A model generated the notes under the pieces. It was not told the DNA's origin and made no database searches. It saw nothing but the letters and a program-made list of their open reading frames with translations. From NCBI GenBank assembly GCA_015039315.1, contig WIDE01000043.1, positions 54,941-118,940 of the forward strand: a stretch of 64,000 nucleotides of DNA, written 5' to 3'. A program made the position numbers and the translations under genes. This document shows, piece by piece, positions 1 to 10,390 of the stretch (position 1 is the first letter of the stretch; each line of letters starts with the position of its first letter). The stretch comes from Clavulina sp. PMI_390 (taxonomy: Eukaryota; Basidiomycota; Agaricomycetes; Cantharellales; Hydnaceae).

Positions 1-1570
1 ACCTCATACCAGGAATCGACTTTTTACACAATCCCGTGTCAGGATGGGCGAATCTGAGAGTGTGAAAAACTGATCACTTACAGAGAAATTGACCCCCTAC
101 GATGAGCCACACCAATGTCCATACCCGGCCGAGAGCTCCATCAACGTATTTGCCGGTGCTTGCACGATAAAGTCTCTCTATGAATAACCCGGCAGCTTGA
201 GCCACGAAAAACGCCATACTATGCCAGCTGGGAATGCCTGACGCGCTGATCATTCGACCTGACACAGGATCGACCATGGGTCCACAGGCATAATGGGGCA
301 AGGTGTGGATCAGACCCGAAGCAAAGAACGTGCCTATAACGAAGCCTGTGTCGCCGGCGAGCTTGAGTGTCTGGCTCGCTGTCTGGCTTGAAATGGGGAG
401 TATTAAGCAAAATGCCTGTGCCATCACGCGAAGAATGGCTTGGAGTGGGTAACCTCCCAAAACGAGGAAAGGTTGGCGCACTGCCTGCTGCCATCGAGCT
501 CCCCAGAAGTTATGAAGCGATGTGGCTGCCCAGGGACGATCCATGAGAGGGCCCCAACCGACATCGACGAGGGGACCATTGCGTTGGCCGCCGAGAAGCA
601 CCGCAAAGAACGAGAGTAAGAGTTGGCACAGATTGTAACCTCGAGCCACAAGGTAAGCGGAGAAGTAGACATCATAAATTACCAGGAAGCTCACCAATGG
701 CTAAGGAAGCTGCCGTTACCAGAGTAAGCCCGGTGGAGATTGCAAGGCTTTCAACCCAATTTCCTCCTTTGCCAAATATCGTGCCACCTGCGACTCGTAT
801 GCCTGCACGAGCAAGGATAGAGTTCGTCAAGTCATACACTAGGAATGTTGTCGCAATTTGCCAGAGTGTCTGCTGAAGAAAGGCGGATCGGCTCGAGAGG
901 TCGCGTAGGTCCGGCGCCCAATAGACGCCTGTCCCAGTCCCGAATTTCCAGCCGATTCCTCGTCCATTTAGAAGGAGCTCAAAGGCTCTGGTGAAGAAAC
1001 CTGGCGACGATGTCGACCGCGAATCCATGTTTGGGGGTCGGGTGTGGCCATTTTGCTTGCCATTGCCATTTTCGTTCGCCCAGGAAACAAGAGGAACACC
1101 GGGTTCTGTCTCGTCAATTTTGAGCACTCCGTCTTTAGACCATGCATAGAAGATGACGTAGGAAAATCCTACGAATGCCAAAGCACCTAGCGAAATACAT
1201 CCATTAGTGATGGCATACATAAATTGAGGTGTGGTGATTAGAAGCGCAATAGTGACAAGCACTCACCTCGACCATGGTTCAATCCGTGCTGATCTTCCTC
1301 GACAAAGTAGTATGCAAGCGAGTAGCGTAGTACGACTGTGGCAGCAACGGGTAGGAGGCCAAGTCTAATGAGCCACGTCCCACGAGTGCGTGCAAGTCCT
1401 GCCATAATGACCAGAGCGACGAAAGGAAGACCACACACGTAGAGATTCTCGGTCGTGATAGGTATGCGCTGCCCTTGAGGCGGGGCTAAGAATGAGAAAG
1501 CGGAGAATACGAGATGCTTCAAATCATGATAATGGCCAAGGTATTCTTCGCCAATAAGGGTTGAGGACAT
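1..1570 (-). CDS. Wax-synthase-like membrane O-acyltransferase, copy 1 (3' end cut by window edge)
   Basis: Multipass membrane protein of the fungal wax synthase / MBOAT_2 type, expected to move an acyl group to an alcohol or hydroxyl acceptor; the substrate cannot be read from sequence. Model: complement(join(<1..19, 82..639, 695..1186, 1267..1570)), introns 80, 55 and 62 nt. The start is the ATG at 1570, which aligns with the starts of copies 2 and 3. Family signs seen: RTRGTWLIRL near the N-terminus, GIGWKFGTGTGVY in the middle, then DVGWGPLMDRPW, FWGARWQQ and a candidate catalytic His in SGLIHTLP. The last exon begins DSWYEV and runs off the window, so about 35 residues are missing compared with copy 2. 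The reading frame is otherwise intact. Exon sizes and intron positions match copies 2 and 3, so these are tandem paralogues. Confidence 0.85.
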
Positions 1571-1998
1571 GTTAGCTTGGTGGATCATTGTCTCCTTCGA
1601 GCCGAAACACTACGCGCGCAGGCTCGACAGCTAGAAAGGGGGGGGGGGGCGCTCTGAAGCTTCAAGGTCTCTGGTAGATAGATGAGCACTTCGGATGGTC
1701 TGAGCGTTTTGTGTACGAATCGGTGAGGCATGGCCGCGCCCCGGATGCTCTCGCGCGAATTCATCTGGTTGAGCCTCGGGCCCCACCAATGGATATGTCA
1801 TTACAAATCGCGATCGGCCTCCGCTTGGCATAGCTACCGAAAATCACTTTATCTAATATGTAATTATGAATTTGAACGGATAGGCTCACCTTTCCTAATA
1901 TGGGCTGCCAGGCAGGCTTCGTTATCGTGGGCTCCAAAGAACTAAGGTAGAATAAGAGCCATAGTTGAGGCATCAGAGTCAATTTATTGATATTTACA
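1571..1998. other. Intergenic upstream of wax synthase copy 1
   Basis: Expected promoter of copy 1. It holds a run of about ten G residues near 1640. Short ORFs here show no family resemblance. Unlike copies 2 and 3, no AAGATCATGTTTTGT block was found. Confidence 0.5.
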
Positions 1999-2290
1999 GA
2001 ATTTATACGGCTGATGCAAAATGGGCGCTAGAGGCTGCTCTGTAGGGTTCGTTTCGTGTGGCATTATGGGGCCGTTGTGAAAGCCCACTTCATGCCAGGA
2101 ATTGGCTTTGCGAGCTCATGTCAGGGCGTGGGGTATTCTCAACGGAGAACAGTGAATCTAGTGCTTACATAGAATTTGACCCCCTCCGACGATGCACACC
2201 GACGTTCCATACCCGACCGAAGATCCCATCGACATACTTTCCAGTGAGTGTTCGATATATTCTCTCGATGAATATCCAAGAGCATGAGGC
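1999..2290 (-). pseudogene. Relic of the 3' end of a further wax synthase copy
   Basis: Read on the minus strand, this stretch matches the end of exon 3, the last intron and exon 4 of copies 1-3. A frame reading RIYRTLTGKYVDGIFGRVW aligns with RIYRMATGKYVDGVFGRVW of copy 2. It then loses frame where intact copies read WVWIVGGGQFL, consistent with a small deletion. Downstream, the segment equivalent to the NSWY..GF exon and the 3' UTR (a GAGGCTGCTC / GAGAAGCTGCTC match) is still visible. The 5' two thirds of the gene are absent. It is a truncated, non-functional copy between copies 1 and 2. Confidence 0.75.
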
Positions 2291-2708
2291 GAAGGACTGC
2301 GGCTGTATACCCACGCTAGTGAGTAGGCGACTCAGGCGTTAGTGCGAGAGATGCTGAGGATTATAGCCAAGGGTTCACTCTGAACAGCTGTATTTATATA
2401 GCTGTCGGTGACTCCTCGCCGCATCACCGACCCCGACACGCCGCATATTTAGAATGGCCATCACAACTTCAAAACAGTGGCCGTGGACCCGCCTAGCTGG
2501 AAAATTTAGAGTTACTTGGTCTTAATAGCAGTGACAGCCCAGCTAAAAAAAACGTTCTCAGTATATTGATAACCAAGCCCAGAAGCTCTCGTCTGCTTAC
2601 CTCGGGCCCCCAGATGTGGACGCCAGCGAACTTAAGTCAGATCCGATTGAGCCATTCAGCGAATCGTTAGTGCGGAACTGAGGTGAAAGTTGATGAATAA
2701 ATAAAAGA
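2291..2708. other. Intergenic, no gene seen
   Basis: No ORF with family resemblance. The right part is the 3' flank of wax synthase copy 2; the left part borders the relic. Confidence 0.5.
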
Positions 2709-4381
2709 CTAAGAGTAATAAAGTTGATATAGCCGATGCAGAAGGGGAACGAGAAGCTGCTCGGTGGGGCTAGTTGCTGGATCCATCACCAGGCCACGTT
2801 GGAAGCCAACTTGATACCAAGAGTTAACTGTGCGACGTCGTGTTAGTGCTTGTGAATATTCATCATAGCGATTGAAGACTCACAAAGAAATTGGCCCCCT
2901 CCGACGATCCATACCCAGGTCCATACCCGACCAAAAACTCCATCAACGTACTTTCCAGTGGCCATACGATATATTCTCTCTATGAGGATCCCGATTGCTT
3001 GGGCGAGGAAGAAGAACATCGTGTGCCAACCAGGCATGCCAGTCTCGCTGATCACTCGCCCTGACACAGGGTCCACCACGGGCCCACACGCATACGGTGG
3101 TAACGTATGACTGAGACCCGAAGCGAAAAACACCCCTACGAAGAGGCCCACGTCACCAACGATCTTGTTGAATTGCCGAGCTTTTGTTTCTGGGAGGCAG
3201 AGCACTCGACATATCACTCGCGTAATAGTGCGAAAGATTGCTTGAAGTGGATAACCCCCTAGAATGAGGAAAGGTTGACGGAGGAACTGCTGCCAGCGAA
3301 CTCCCCAAAAGTCATGGAGTGAGGTGGTTGCCCAGGGACGATCCATAAGAGGGCCCCAGCCGACATCAACAAGAGGGCCATCACCTCGACTTCCCAGAAG
3401 GACAGCGAAAAACGATAGGGCAAGTTGAGAAAAGTTGAAACCTTGAATTGAAGTTGTTAGAGAGGGTAGTGCGAGGAAGGATACCATCCAAACCAGGAGG
3501 AGGCTCACCGATTACCAAGAAGGTCCCTGTCACGAGCGTTAAGAACGTGGAGATCGCCAGGCTCTCTAACCAGTTTCCTCCTCTGCCAAATATCGTGCCA
3601 CCAGCGACTCGAATGTTCGAGTGAGCGAGAATGGAGTTGAGTACGTCCAAGAGTATGTAGCTCTTCAGAATCTCCCAAAGGGTTTGCCGAAGATAGGTGG
3701 ATCGACTGGAGAGATCCCGGGGGTCTGGAGCCCAATAGACACCTGTTCCAGTCCCGAACTTCCAGCCAATGCCTCTGGCATTTAGGAGGAGCTCTGACCC
3801 TCTCAGAAGGAAGTTAGGGGATGATGATAAATGCTGAGGATCCTCGCATGGTGTCTTTGCCTTGTTGTTGTGCTTGCCATTGCCATTTGATGAAGGGACC
3901 TGACGCACACCAGGCTCAACCTCGCCAACTTTGAGCACCCCTTGCTTGGACCAGGCGAAGAATATCACGTATGCGAATTCGACAAATCCAGTCGCGCCTG
4001 GAGAGTCACAGATGCAAAGAGTAGTAAGATTACAGGATGTTTTATCGCTATGAGTAGGTAGGCTATAGCGAACTTACCGAGACCATGGTTCAAGCCGTGG
4101 AGGTATTCACTGTCAAAGTAGTATCCAAATGAATAGCGCAGGATAACAGCGATGGCGAAAGGGAGGAATGCGAGGCGAATAAGCCAGGTCCCGCGAGTTC
4201 GCGCGAGCCCCGCCATGATGAGCACGGGGACATGGGGCACAACATACACGTAGAGGTTCTGGGGTGTGATAGGGATGCGCTGTGAATGAGGAGGAACGAG
4301 GAATCCGGCAACGGAGGAGATAATATCCTTCAGATGGGCATAATGCTCGAGGAGTTGCTGGCTAATGAGGTTTGTGGACAT
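2709..4381 (-). CDS. Wax-synthase-like membrane O-acyltransferase, copy 2
   Basis: Complete member of the tandem family: complement(join(2709..2827, 2884..3441, 3509..3997, 4078..4381)), 489 aa. All three introns (80, 67 and 56 nt) are phase 1 and sit where those of copies 1 and 3 do. Visible motifs are RTRGTWLIRL, GIGWKFGTGTGVYWAPD, DVGWGPLMDRPW, FWGVRWQQFLRQ and the candidate active-site His in SGLSHTLPPYACG. Several hydrophobic segments span the protein, so it is probably in the ER membrane. In the fourth family member of this window (32-34 kb) the second motif is RWHQ, whereas here, as in copies 1 and 3, the His is replaced by Gln. The PARG-like pseudogene lies just upstream on the same strand; the pair is repeated with copy 3. 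Confidence 0.88.
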
Positions 4382-4497
4382 CCCAGCTCAGTTGGGTGCC
4401 GTTTTGGGGGGCTAAAGGCGTTGACTGGGTACCCAACTCGCGTGCGTGGTGGGCAAAGGCTTAGTCCTGAGCAGAGGTTTTGGCAAGCACAATTTAG

Positions 4498-4625
4498 ATG
4501 GATAAAGCAAGATCATGTTTTGTTGCGCACTGTCGGCCGCGCCGACTCCGAACAAACAGCCACCCACCGGCGCTTCCATATATCCACTGTAGAGATTATG
4601 ATTCAGAACCACCACAGCTTGTCAT
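4498..4625 (-). promoter_or_regulatory. Upstream block shared by wax synthase copies 2 and 3
   Basis: About 120-240 bp upstream of the copy 2 start the plus strand reads AAGATCATGTTTTGT then GCAC, GTCGG and GCCGCGCC. The same string order occurs upstream of copy 3 (7984-8110), followed in both by a TCAGAACCAC match. The coding regions diverged much more than the 15-bp core, so it may be a conserved promoter element, or simply duplicated sequence not yet diverged. Confidence 0.45.
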
Positions 4626-4695
4626 AAATTTATTACTATTCACAGTGATCCATGTCTGCATTGATAGATTGATATTAACGAAGGAAAAGAGAACC

Positions 4696-5638
4696 TCATT
4701 TTGTAGATAGCGCCTGCTGGAAATCCTCGAATGTCTCAGAGTCATCCACGGCGAACACAACCGTGTCAAAGGACTTTTGGAAACGCGCACCCTCGCCCAC
4801 GAGTAGCTCCGCCCAAATACCTGCAACGAACTTCATCGGGTTCTGAAATGCGCCTGTGCCAAACGAGCCCAGTATGAGGTGCTTCTCACGGCACTCCTCG
4901 AACAGGCGCAGGATGCGGCCCATACATCTGATCTTCCATCTCCTTGAAGAGCTCTAGGTTGTCTTTAAAGTGGCGGTGCACGTCAACCCGGTTGACGGCA
5001 GCGCAGGAGAGGACAGACACTTGGCAGGGCGAGACGGTGCGCCCCGTTTCATCGCGCATGAAAAGGACGACAGGCGCGAAGATCATCGCGTGTGAGTTGA
5101 AGCCTTCCGTCTTGATACTCATGTGGTGCTCGTAGAATCGCGTGCCCTCGTCCGACGTAAGCATCGCATGCAGGTTCGAGCTTCGTGCAAGGCTCTCCTC
5201 CTGCCCCTCGAGACCGCTCGTAAAGCCACGGCCAGGCATGATTGGGCTTGCACAATTGAGCACACCGATCCTCTGGCGGCCTTCAGCGCACAGATCATGA
5301 ATGGTCTTGACAGTTGAAGCCATCACAACAGAGAGGGTGGCGGGGACGGGAGGGTCGACGGGAAAGGTAATGGGGTGTGTTGGCGATCGCCATTCCTGAA
5401 TCTCGAGATCATTGGGGCCGACCCAGAGAGTATTCATCTGCCCATACGATTGCGTTTCGGTGAACGCATATTTGATCCCATCCATCGTGAAATAGAAGCC
5501 ATTGTTGATGTAGCGCAAGGTTTCCTCCGCGATCTGCTGTCGGCGTTCACGTGCGTCTTCCTCATTGCGCGTGCGCAAAGGGCGTCGTGCTGAGGGGAGA
5601 GGCTTGGAAAGGCGGGAGAGGTGGTCGAATGGCATCAT
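4696..5638 (-). pseudogene. Microbial-type PARG (DUF2263) gene, frameshifted copy
   Basis: Paralogue of the intact gene at 8735..9772, a poly(ADP-ribose) glycohydrolase-like family (TIGR02452 / DUF2263). The start is placed at 5638 (MMPFDHL) by alignment with MVFDHL of the intact copy; the open frame continues upstream to 5842 but that part has no counterpart. Single exon. Near 4925 the copy lacks 8 bp (plus-strand gctcgcgc, present at the matching site near 9058). The frame shifts there: the first frame ends after a short tail at 4886, and the C-terminal third continues in another frame from MGRILRLFEEC to the TGA at 4696. The signature glycine loop is also changed: PGRGF instead of PGGGF, although QEE is kept. 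It is probably a recent pseudogene, unless the truncated ~250-residue product has some use. Confidence 0.82.
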
Positions 5639-6079
5639 TGGGGTGGTGGTTGATGAAGGCAGGTGGTCGAGATTTCCAAATGCACAGCATAGGATGCAGC
5701 TGTGAGCTAAATTTATCAAGCGAGCCAAGTTCCAACAGGTGTGCATCGGTTCTTCATGACATAGAGCACAGTGTATGCATATGTACTCTGCCTTTTGATC
5801 GCGATGCGCAGTTTTCGGCAAAGGATCAGGAACGAGGAGCAAGCTGCCTCAAAGGGCTCATGTGAACACATGGCAGCCGGGCACTCGCATCCATCTTCTT
5901 ACACTTCAGACTCAAAAAGTTCTCGATGGCCTAGACGCCGAATAATTTCCATCATTAGTTCAATCTACTTACCTCAGGCTCTTGGTTCAGGTTTATTATC
6001 GCAAACAAAATTCTGTTGTTGAATGTATTTGTGTGATGGGGTACAGCAGGATAAGCTCGGACCACAATACTGGAGAGAC
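5639..6079. other. Intergenic between PARG pseudogene and wax synthase copy 3
   Basis: Promoter side of the PARG pseudogene and 3' flank of copy 3. No further gene recognised. Confidence 0.5.
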
Positions 6080-7765
6080 TTAAGATGAGCTGTAGACTCG
6101 AGAGAGCTGGTGCAGAAGCGGAATGATGAGCTGCTCAGTGGGACTTGTGTTAGGATCCATTCCCTTGCCACGTTGGAAGCCAACGTTGTACCATGAATTG
6201 ACTTCGCAAGATCATATCAGCACGGGCGTATATCCACGAGAACGGACAATGAATCGATAACTCACAGAGATATTGACTCCCCCCGACAACCCACACCAAT
6301 GTCCACACCCGACCAAAGATCCCATTGACGTATTTTCCAGTAGCGAGTCGATAGACTCTCTCGATGATTACCCCAAGCGCTTGAGCCAAGAAGAAGTTGA
6401 TACTGCTCCATCCAGGCATGCCGTTCGCGCTGACCAATCGTCCTGACGCATCTATTATGGGTCCACATGCGTACTGCGGCACAGTATGGCAAACCCCTGA
6501 TATGAAGAATACTCCCACAATTAGACCCACGTCGCCAGCGAGCTTCACCACCTGTCCGGCCCTCGCTTCTGGCAGACAGAGCAATGAGGATAACATCCTC
6601 GTAATGATGCGACAAACTGCTTGGAGTGGGTAGCCTCCGAGAACGAGGAACAGCTGGCGCAGCCCCTGCTGCCATCGAGTTCCCCAGAATTCATGAAGTG
6701 ACTGGGATAACCAAGGATGATCGAGAAGAGGGCCCCAGCCGACATCGACGAGAGGGCTGTCACCTCCACCCTTGATAAGGACGGCGATGAAAGAAAGAAC
6801 GACTTGGCCAAGGTTGAACGCTGCAAAGGCAAGTCAGCAACAAAAAGAAAGAAAGAGAGAATCTTATTAAAGCAATAGGGAACTCACAGATAAGGAGGAA
6901 CAAGCCCGTTAGGACAGTGAGCCAAGTGGAAATCGCCAGGCTCTCCATCCAGTTCCCTCCTCTCCCAAAGATCGTGCCGCCAGCCACGCGCACATTAGAG
7001 CGATCAAGGATCGAGTTGACCATATCCAAGAGCAGAAAGTTCCCGCCGATCTGCCACAACGTCTGCTTAAGAAAGGCGTATCGACTGGAGAGATTACGCC
7101 AGTCAGGCGCACAATAAATACCCGATCCAGTCCCAAACTTCCAGCCAATGCCGCGCGGGTTCAAGAGCAGCTCAAAGGCTCTAAGAAAGAAGTTGGACGA
7201 CGACGACGCTGACGCCAGTTGCGCGTTTTCATGCGGGGTTTTGGGATGCGTTTTCTTGTGCTTGTGCTTGCCATTGGCGTTTCCGTTCCCGTTTCCGTTT
7301 GTAGTAGAAGAAATAGCAGGAACGCCAGGCTCGACCTCGCCCATTTTGAGCACGCCATGCTCGTGCCATGCAAAGAATATGACATAGCCGAGTTCTACGA
7401 AACCAGTTCCGCCTAACATGATGCAAAAGAGATGAGCATCAAAGTAGGACCGTCGTGCAACAGGGAAATCCTGGCGTTGACTCACCAATGTTCTGATTCA
7501 TCCCATGCGACTCGATATTATCGACGAAATATGCATACGAAAAACGCAAGATGATAACAATCACGATAGGAAAGAGCGCGAGTCGAATAAGCCAGGTTCC
7601 ACGTGTTCGCGCTAGTCCTGCCATGAGGATCACTGTGACGTGGGGGAGAGCACATAGCCAGGCGTTCTGGGACGTGATTGGGATGCGCTCTGCATGGGGA
7701 GGGACGAGATAGTTTGCAATAGAGATTACGAGGTGTTTCAGATGATGATACTGCTCGAGAGACAT
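6080..7765 (-). CDS. Wax-synthase-like membrane O-acyltransferase, copy 3
   Basis: Model complement(join(6080..6201, 6266..6820, 6888..7412, 7486..7765)), 493 aa, with introns of 73, 67 and 64 nt, all phase 1. The start is the ATG at 7765 (MSLEQYHHLKH), aligned with copies 1 and 2. Motifs: RTRGTWLIRL, GIGWKFGTGSGIY, DVGWGPL, FWGTRWQQ, and a His in SGVCHTVPQYACG as the likely catalytic residue. A low-complexity insert rich in Gly-Asn and Lys-His sits between residues about 125 and 150, longer than in copies 1 and 2. The 3' exon (NSWYNVGFQRG) is intact. With the PARG gene upstream it forms the second unit of a two-gene tandem duplication. Confidence 0.87.
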
Positions 7766-7983
7766 CCTAGCTCTGTGGCAATAGAGAGCGAGGAAGAAAG
7801 AGGTTGGTATGTTATTGTAGCGTTCAGCGTGGAGACCGATTCTGTCGCTATAGCCCACCTCAGAGACTACTTTCGAGCCAAGATCCTCGTTCAAGTCTTA
7901 CTCGCGCGTACACAACACGCGTATGTGTGGGGTAGTGAGGGTTCAGTCTTGGGAGAACTGGATGAGTACGGCGGCATTGAGGT

Positions 7984-8110
7984 AGAGAAACCAAGATCAT
8001 GTTTTGTAGCACGTCGTCGGTGACGCATCGCCGCGCCGGTCACCTCATGCCGTGACTCCCTCACCAGCGACTCGGAGTGCAAATATATATGATGTAGTTC
8101 AGAACCACGC
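7984..8110 (-). promoter_or_regulatory. Upstream block shared by wax synthase copies 2 and 3
   Basis: Counterpart of 4498-4625. It holds AAGATCATGTTTTGT (plus strand), then GCAC, GTCGG and CCGCGCC, about 225 bp before the copy 3 start. A CAAATATATATG stretch about 300 bp upstream could serve as a TATA element. Confidence 0.45.
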
Positions 8111-8734
8111 AGTCTCACTGTGCTCAGCCAATTCGGAGTGCTATAGGAAACTCTTGGCATGAATCTCGTTCTGGCCGAGGGGTAGGAATGAAGGATCGAT
8201 GCGCGCCTATGAGCTGCATGATATGAGATCGACAGTGGGTAAATCAGGAGGAGATCTGATGATGCAAATGTGAATGTATTAAAGATATGCAAAGAAACGG
8301 GAGCAGGATGGATGGATGGTGGTAGGTGAATGGACTCAGTATAAGGGGACGACACAAAAGGGATGCATTGAAAGAAGTAACTTGAACGAGTAAAGTCAAG
8401 AAGCAGAAAAAGAAGGGTGTATCAGTAAAACCAAAGAGCAGTAAGAAAAAACCTCATATAAGAATTCAAACAAGTAAGCGAGCAGAAGGAAGGAAGAGGG
8501 CACAACAAGTTGGGAGCCCAAGAATGGTGGGCCGAGCACATCGAATGCTGAATGAAAACTACGAAATAAAAGCAAAAAGGGGGGGAGGGGGGACAACAAT
8601 ATTTTTCAACGTCAGCATCCTCAGGTGCACAAAAGACGATAGTAACATGAGGAACAATCGGTAGAAACGCACGATACAAAAACAAAACACGCGAAGCAAC
8701 CTTCTTCCCGCTAAACCCAGCAACAACAACAAAG
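8111..8734. other. Intergenic, A- and G-rich
   Basis: Between the copy 3 promoter and the end of the intact PARG gene. It contains a poly-purine run near 8577-8594. A 154-codon open frame at 7891..8355 has no recognisable motif and overlaps the promoter block. Confidence 0.5.
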
Positions 8735-9772
8735 TTAACCTGTCTCGTCGTCATCATAGTAGTCTCCATTCCCATTCATGGAGGGGTGATATGCATGCGC
8801 TGGAGGTGCTACGGGTGCAGCAGAGACCTTCTTCGCAAACGCCTGCTTGAACTCGTCAAACGTCTCGGGGTCCTTGATGGCAAACACGACCGTCTCAAAC
8901 GACTTTTGGAACCGCGCGCCATCGCCCACAAGCAGATCGGCCCAGATGCCCGCAACAAGCTTGGTCGGGTTCTGGAACACACCCGTGCCGAACGAGCCCA
9001 GGATGAGGTGCTTATCGCCGCACTCTTCGAACAGGCGGAGAATGCGGCCCATACGCTCGCGCATCTGCTCCTCCATCTCCTTGACGAGTGCGGGACTGTG
9101 CTCAAAGTGGCGGCGGACATCGACGCGGTTGACGGCGGCGCAAGTGATGACGGCCACCTGGCTGGGCGGGACGGTGCGCCCCGTCTCGTCACGCATAAAG
9201 ATGACGACGGGCGCATAGATCATTGCGTGCGTGTTGAAGCCGTCCGTCTCGCTGTTCATGTGGTGCACGTAAAACTCGGTGCCTTCGTTGGACGTGAGCA
9301 TCGTATGCAGGTTCGAGCTCCGCGCAAGGCTCTCCTCCTGCGCCTCTGCGCCGCTCACGAAACCGCCGCCAGGCTGGATCGGGTTGGCAAAGTTGAGCAC
9401 GCCGATGTTCCGGCAGCCCTTGGCGCAGAGATGGTGGATGGTCTTGACGGTCGGGGAGAGCACGATGGAGACGGTGGCAGGGACGGGTGGGTCAAAGGGA
9501 TAGGTGATAGGCCGTGTGGGTGAACGCCATTGCTGAATCTCTTGGTCATCGGGGGCGACCCAGATGGTGTTGGTCTGGCCGTATGACTGAGTCTCGCTGA
9601 ACCCGTACTTTGTTCCGTCCGTGGTGAAGTAGTAGCCGTTGTTGACGTCGCGCAAGGTTTCTTCGGCGATCTGCCGACGGCGCTCGCGGGCTTCTTCCTC
9701 TTCGCGTGTGCGCTGTGGACGTCGTTTTGGAGGAAGCGGGTCGGAAAGGCGTGGGAGGTGATCAAATACCAT
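8735..9772 (-). CDS. Microbial-type poly(ADP-ribose) glycohydrolase-like protein (DUF2263)
   Basis: Single-exon gene of 345 aa. Family DUF2263 / TIGR02452, the bacterial-type PARG fold, a macrodomain that removes ADP-ribose polymers. The signature is intact: GVLNFANP at about residues 124-131, PGGGF at 134-138, and GAEAQEE at 141-147 with the two Glu that include the catalytic one. A second conserved block, CAAVNRVD, lies at about 220, and ILGSFGTGVFQNP at about 270 fits the phosphate/ribose-binding loop of macrodomains. The N-terminus is charged and helical (REEEEARERRRQ). No signal peptide. The start at 9772 gives MVFDHLPRLS, also found in the broken paralogue at 4696..5638. It sits upstream of wax synthase copy 3 on the same strand. 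The true substrate (PAR or mono-ADP-ribose) cannot be decided from sequence. Confidence 0.88.
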   Translation of the reverse strand: MVFDHLPRLSDPLPPKRRPQRTREEEEARERRRQIAEETLRDVNNGYYFTTDGTKYGFSETQSYGQTNTIWVAPDDQEIQQWRSPTRPITYPFDPPVPATVSIVLSPTVKTIHHLCAKGCRNIGVLNFANPIQPGGGFVSGAEAQEESLARSSNLHTMLTSNEGTEFYVHHMNSETDGFNTHAMIYAPVVIFMRDETGRTVPPSQVAVITCAAVNRVDVRRHFEHSPALVKEMEEQMRERMGRILRLFEECGDKHLILGSFGTGVFQNPTKLVAGIWADLLVGDGARFQKSFETVVFAIKDPETFDEFKQAFAKKVSAAPVAPPAHAYHPSMNGNGDYYDDDETG

Positions 9773-10390
9773 GCCTCACAGGGAAGGGGGGGTGTTGGAG
9801 ATTTGCCAAGAATATGGGAGAGTGAGGGAAGTAGAGGGATTGATGAAGGAGATCTCTCGGTGAATGCGGCCAAAAATAATGAAAACTCCCCTCAATCAAG
9901 AAGGGGAGTGAGGATGAATGCAGATGAGCTGGCGGGAACTCCGAGGTGAAAGCAGCAGATTATATGGGGAAGAAGGAACACACTCTGTCAGAGAACACGA
10001 TCAGCGCACACACACGTTTTGCACGAACAAGTTGCTGCAGGTCAGTAGAACGCCATGGAACATCACTGTATGTGTGCACGCACCTTGAGCCCGGTCGCCT
10101 CGTCCCAACACGCGCCCTGACCCTAGCAAGGCAAAGCGTGTTCGATCGTGTTCTACTAAAGGCGTCTTAATCTGGGATCGCAGAGCGAAATCGTCAAGCG
10201 ATCAAAAGAGGCACGTGTGGATTGTGTGCTTGGCGCAGGAAATGGGAGCAGGGTTAGGGAAACGCACGTCCGCACTAGCTTCTAGGGCTGGCTGCAGGCA
10301 GGCACAAATAGATGTAAACAGCCGCCGCCCCGGCTCCGGCCACAACAATCCTTGGAGAAAGCTTTCTGAGTATTGAGGGCAACAATCATC
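9773..10390. other. Divergent intergenic region
   Basis: Separates the PARG gene (minus) from the next gene (plus), so it carries both promoters. No coding signal of note. Confidence 0.5.

Noticed and set aside
4886..5842. 318-codon frame starting at 5842 as the PARG start
   Set aside because: The upstream 68 codons have no counterpart in the paralogue, which begins at MVFDHL; 5638 is preferred.
7891..8355. 154-codon minus-strand open frame
   Set aside because: Lies in the promoter of wax synthase copy 3, no motif, composition like flanking noncoding DNA.
8786..9523. 245-codon plus-strand open frame
   Set aside because: Antisense shadow of the intact PARG gene in GC-rich sequence.
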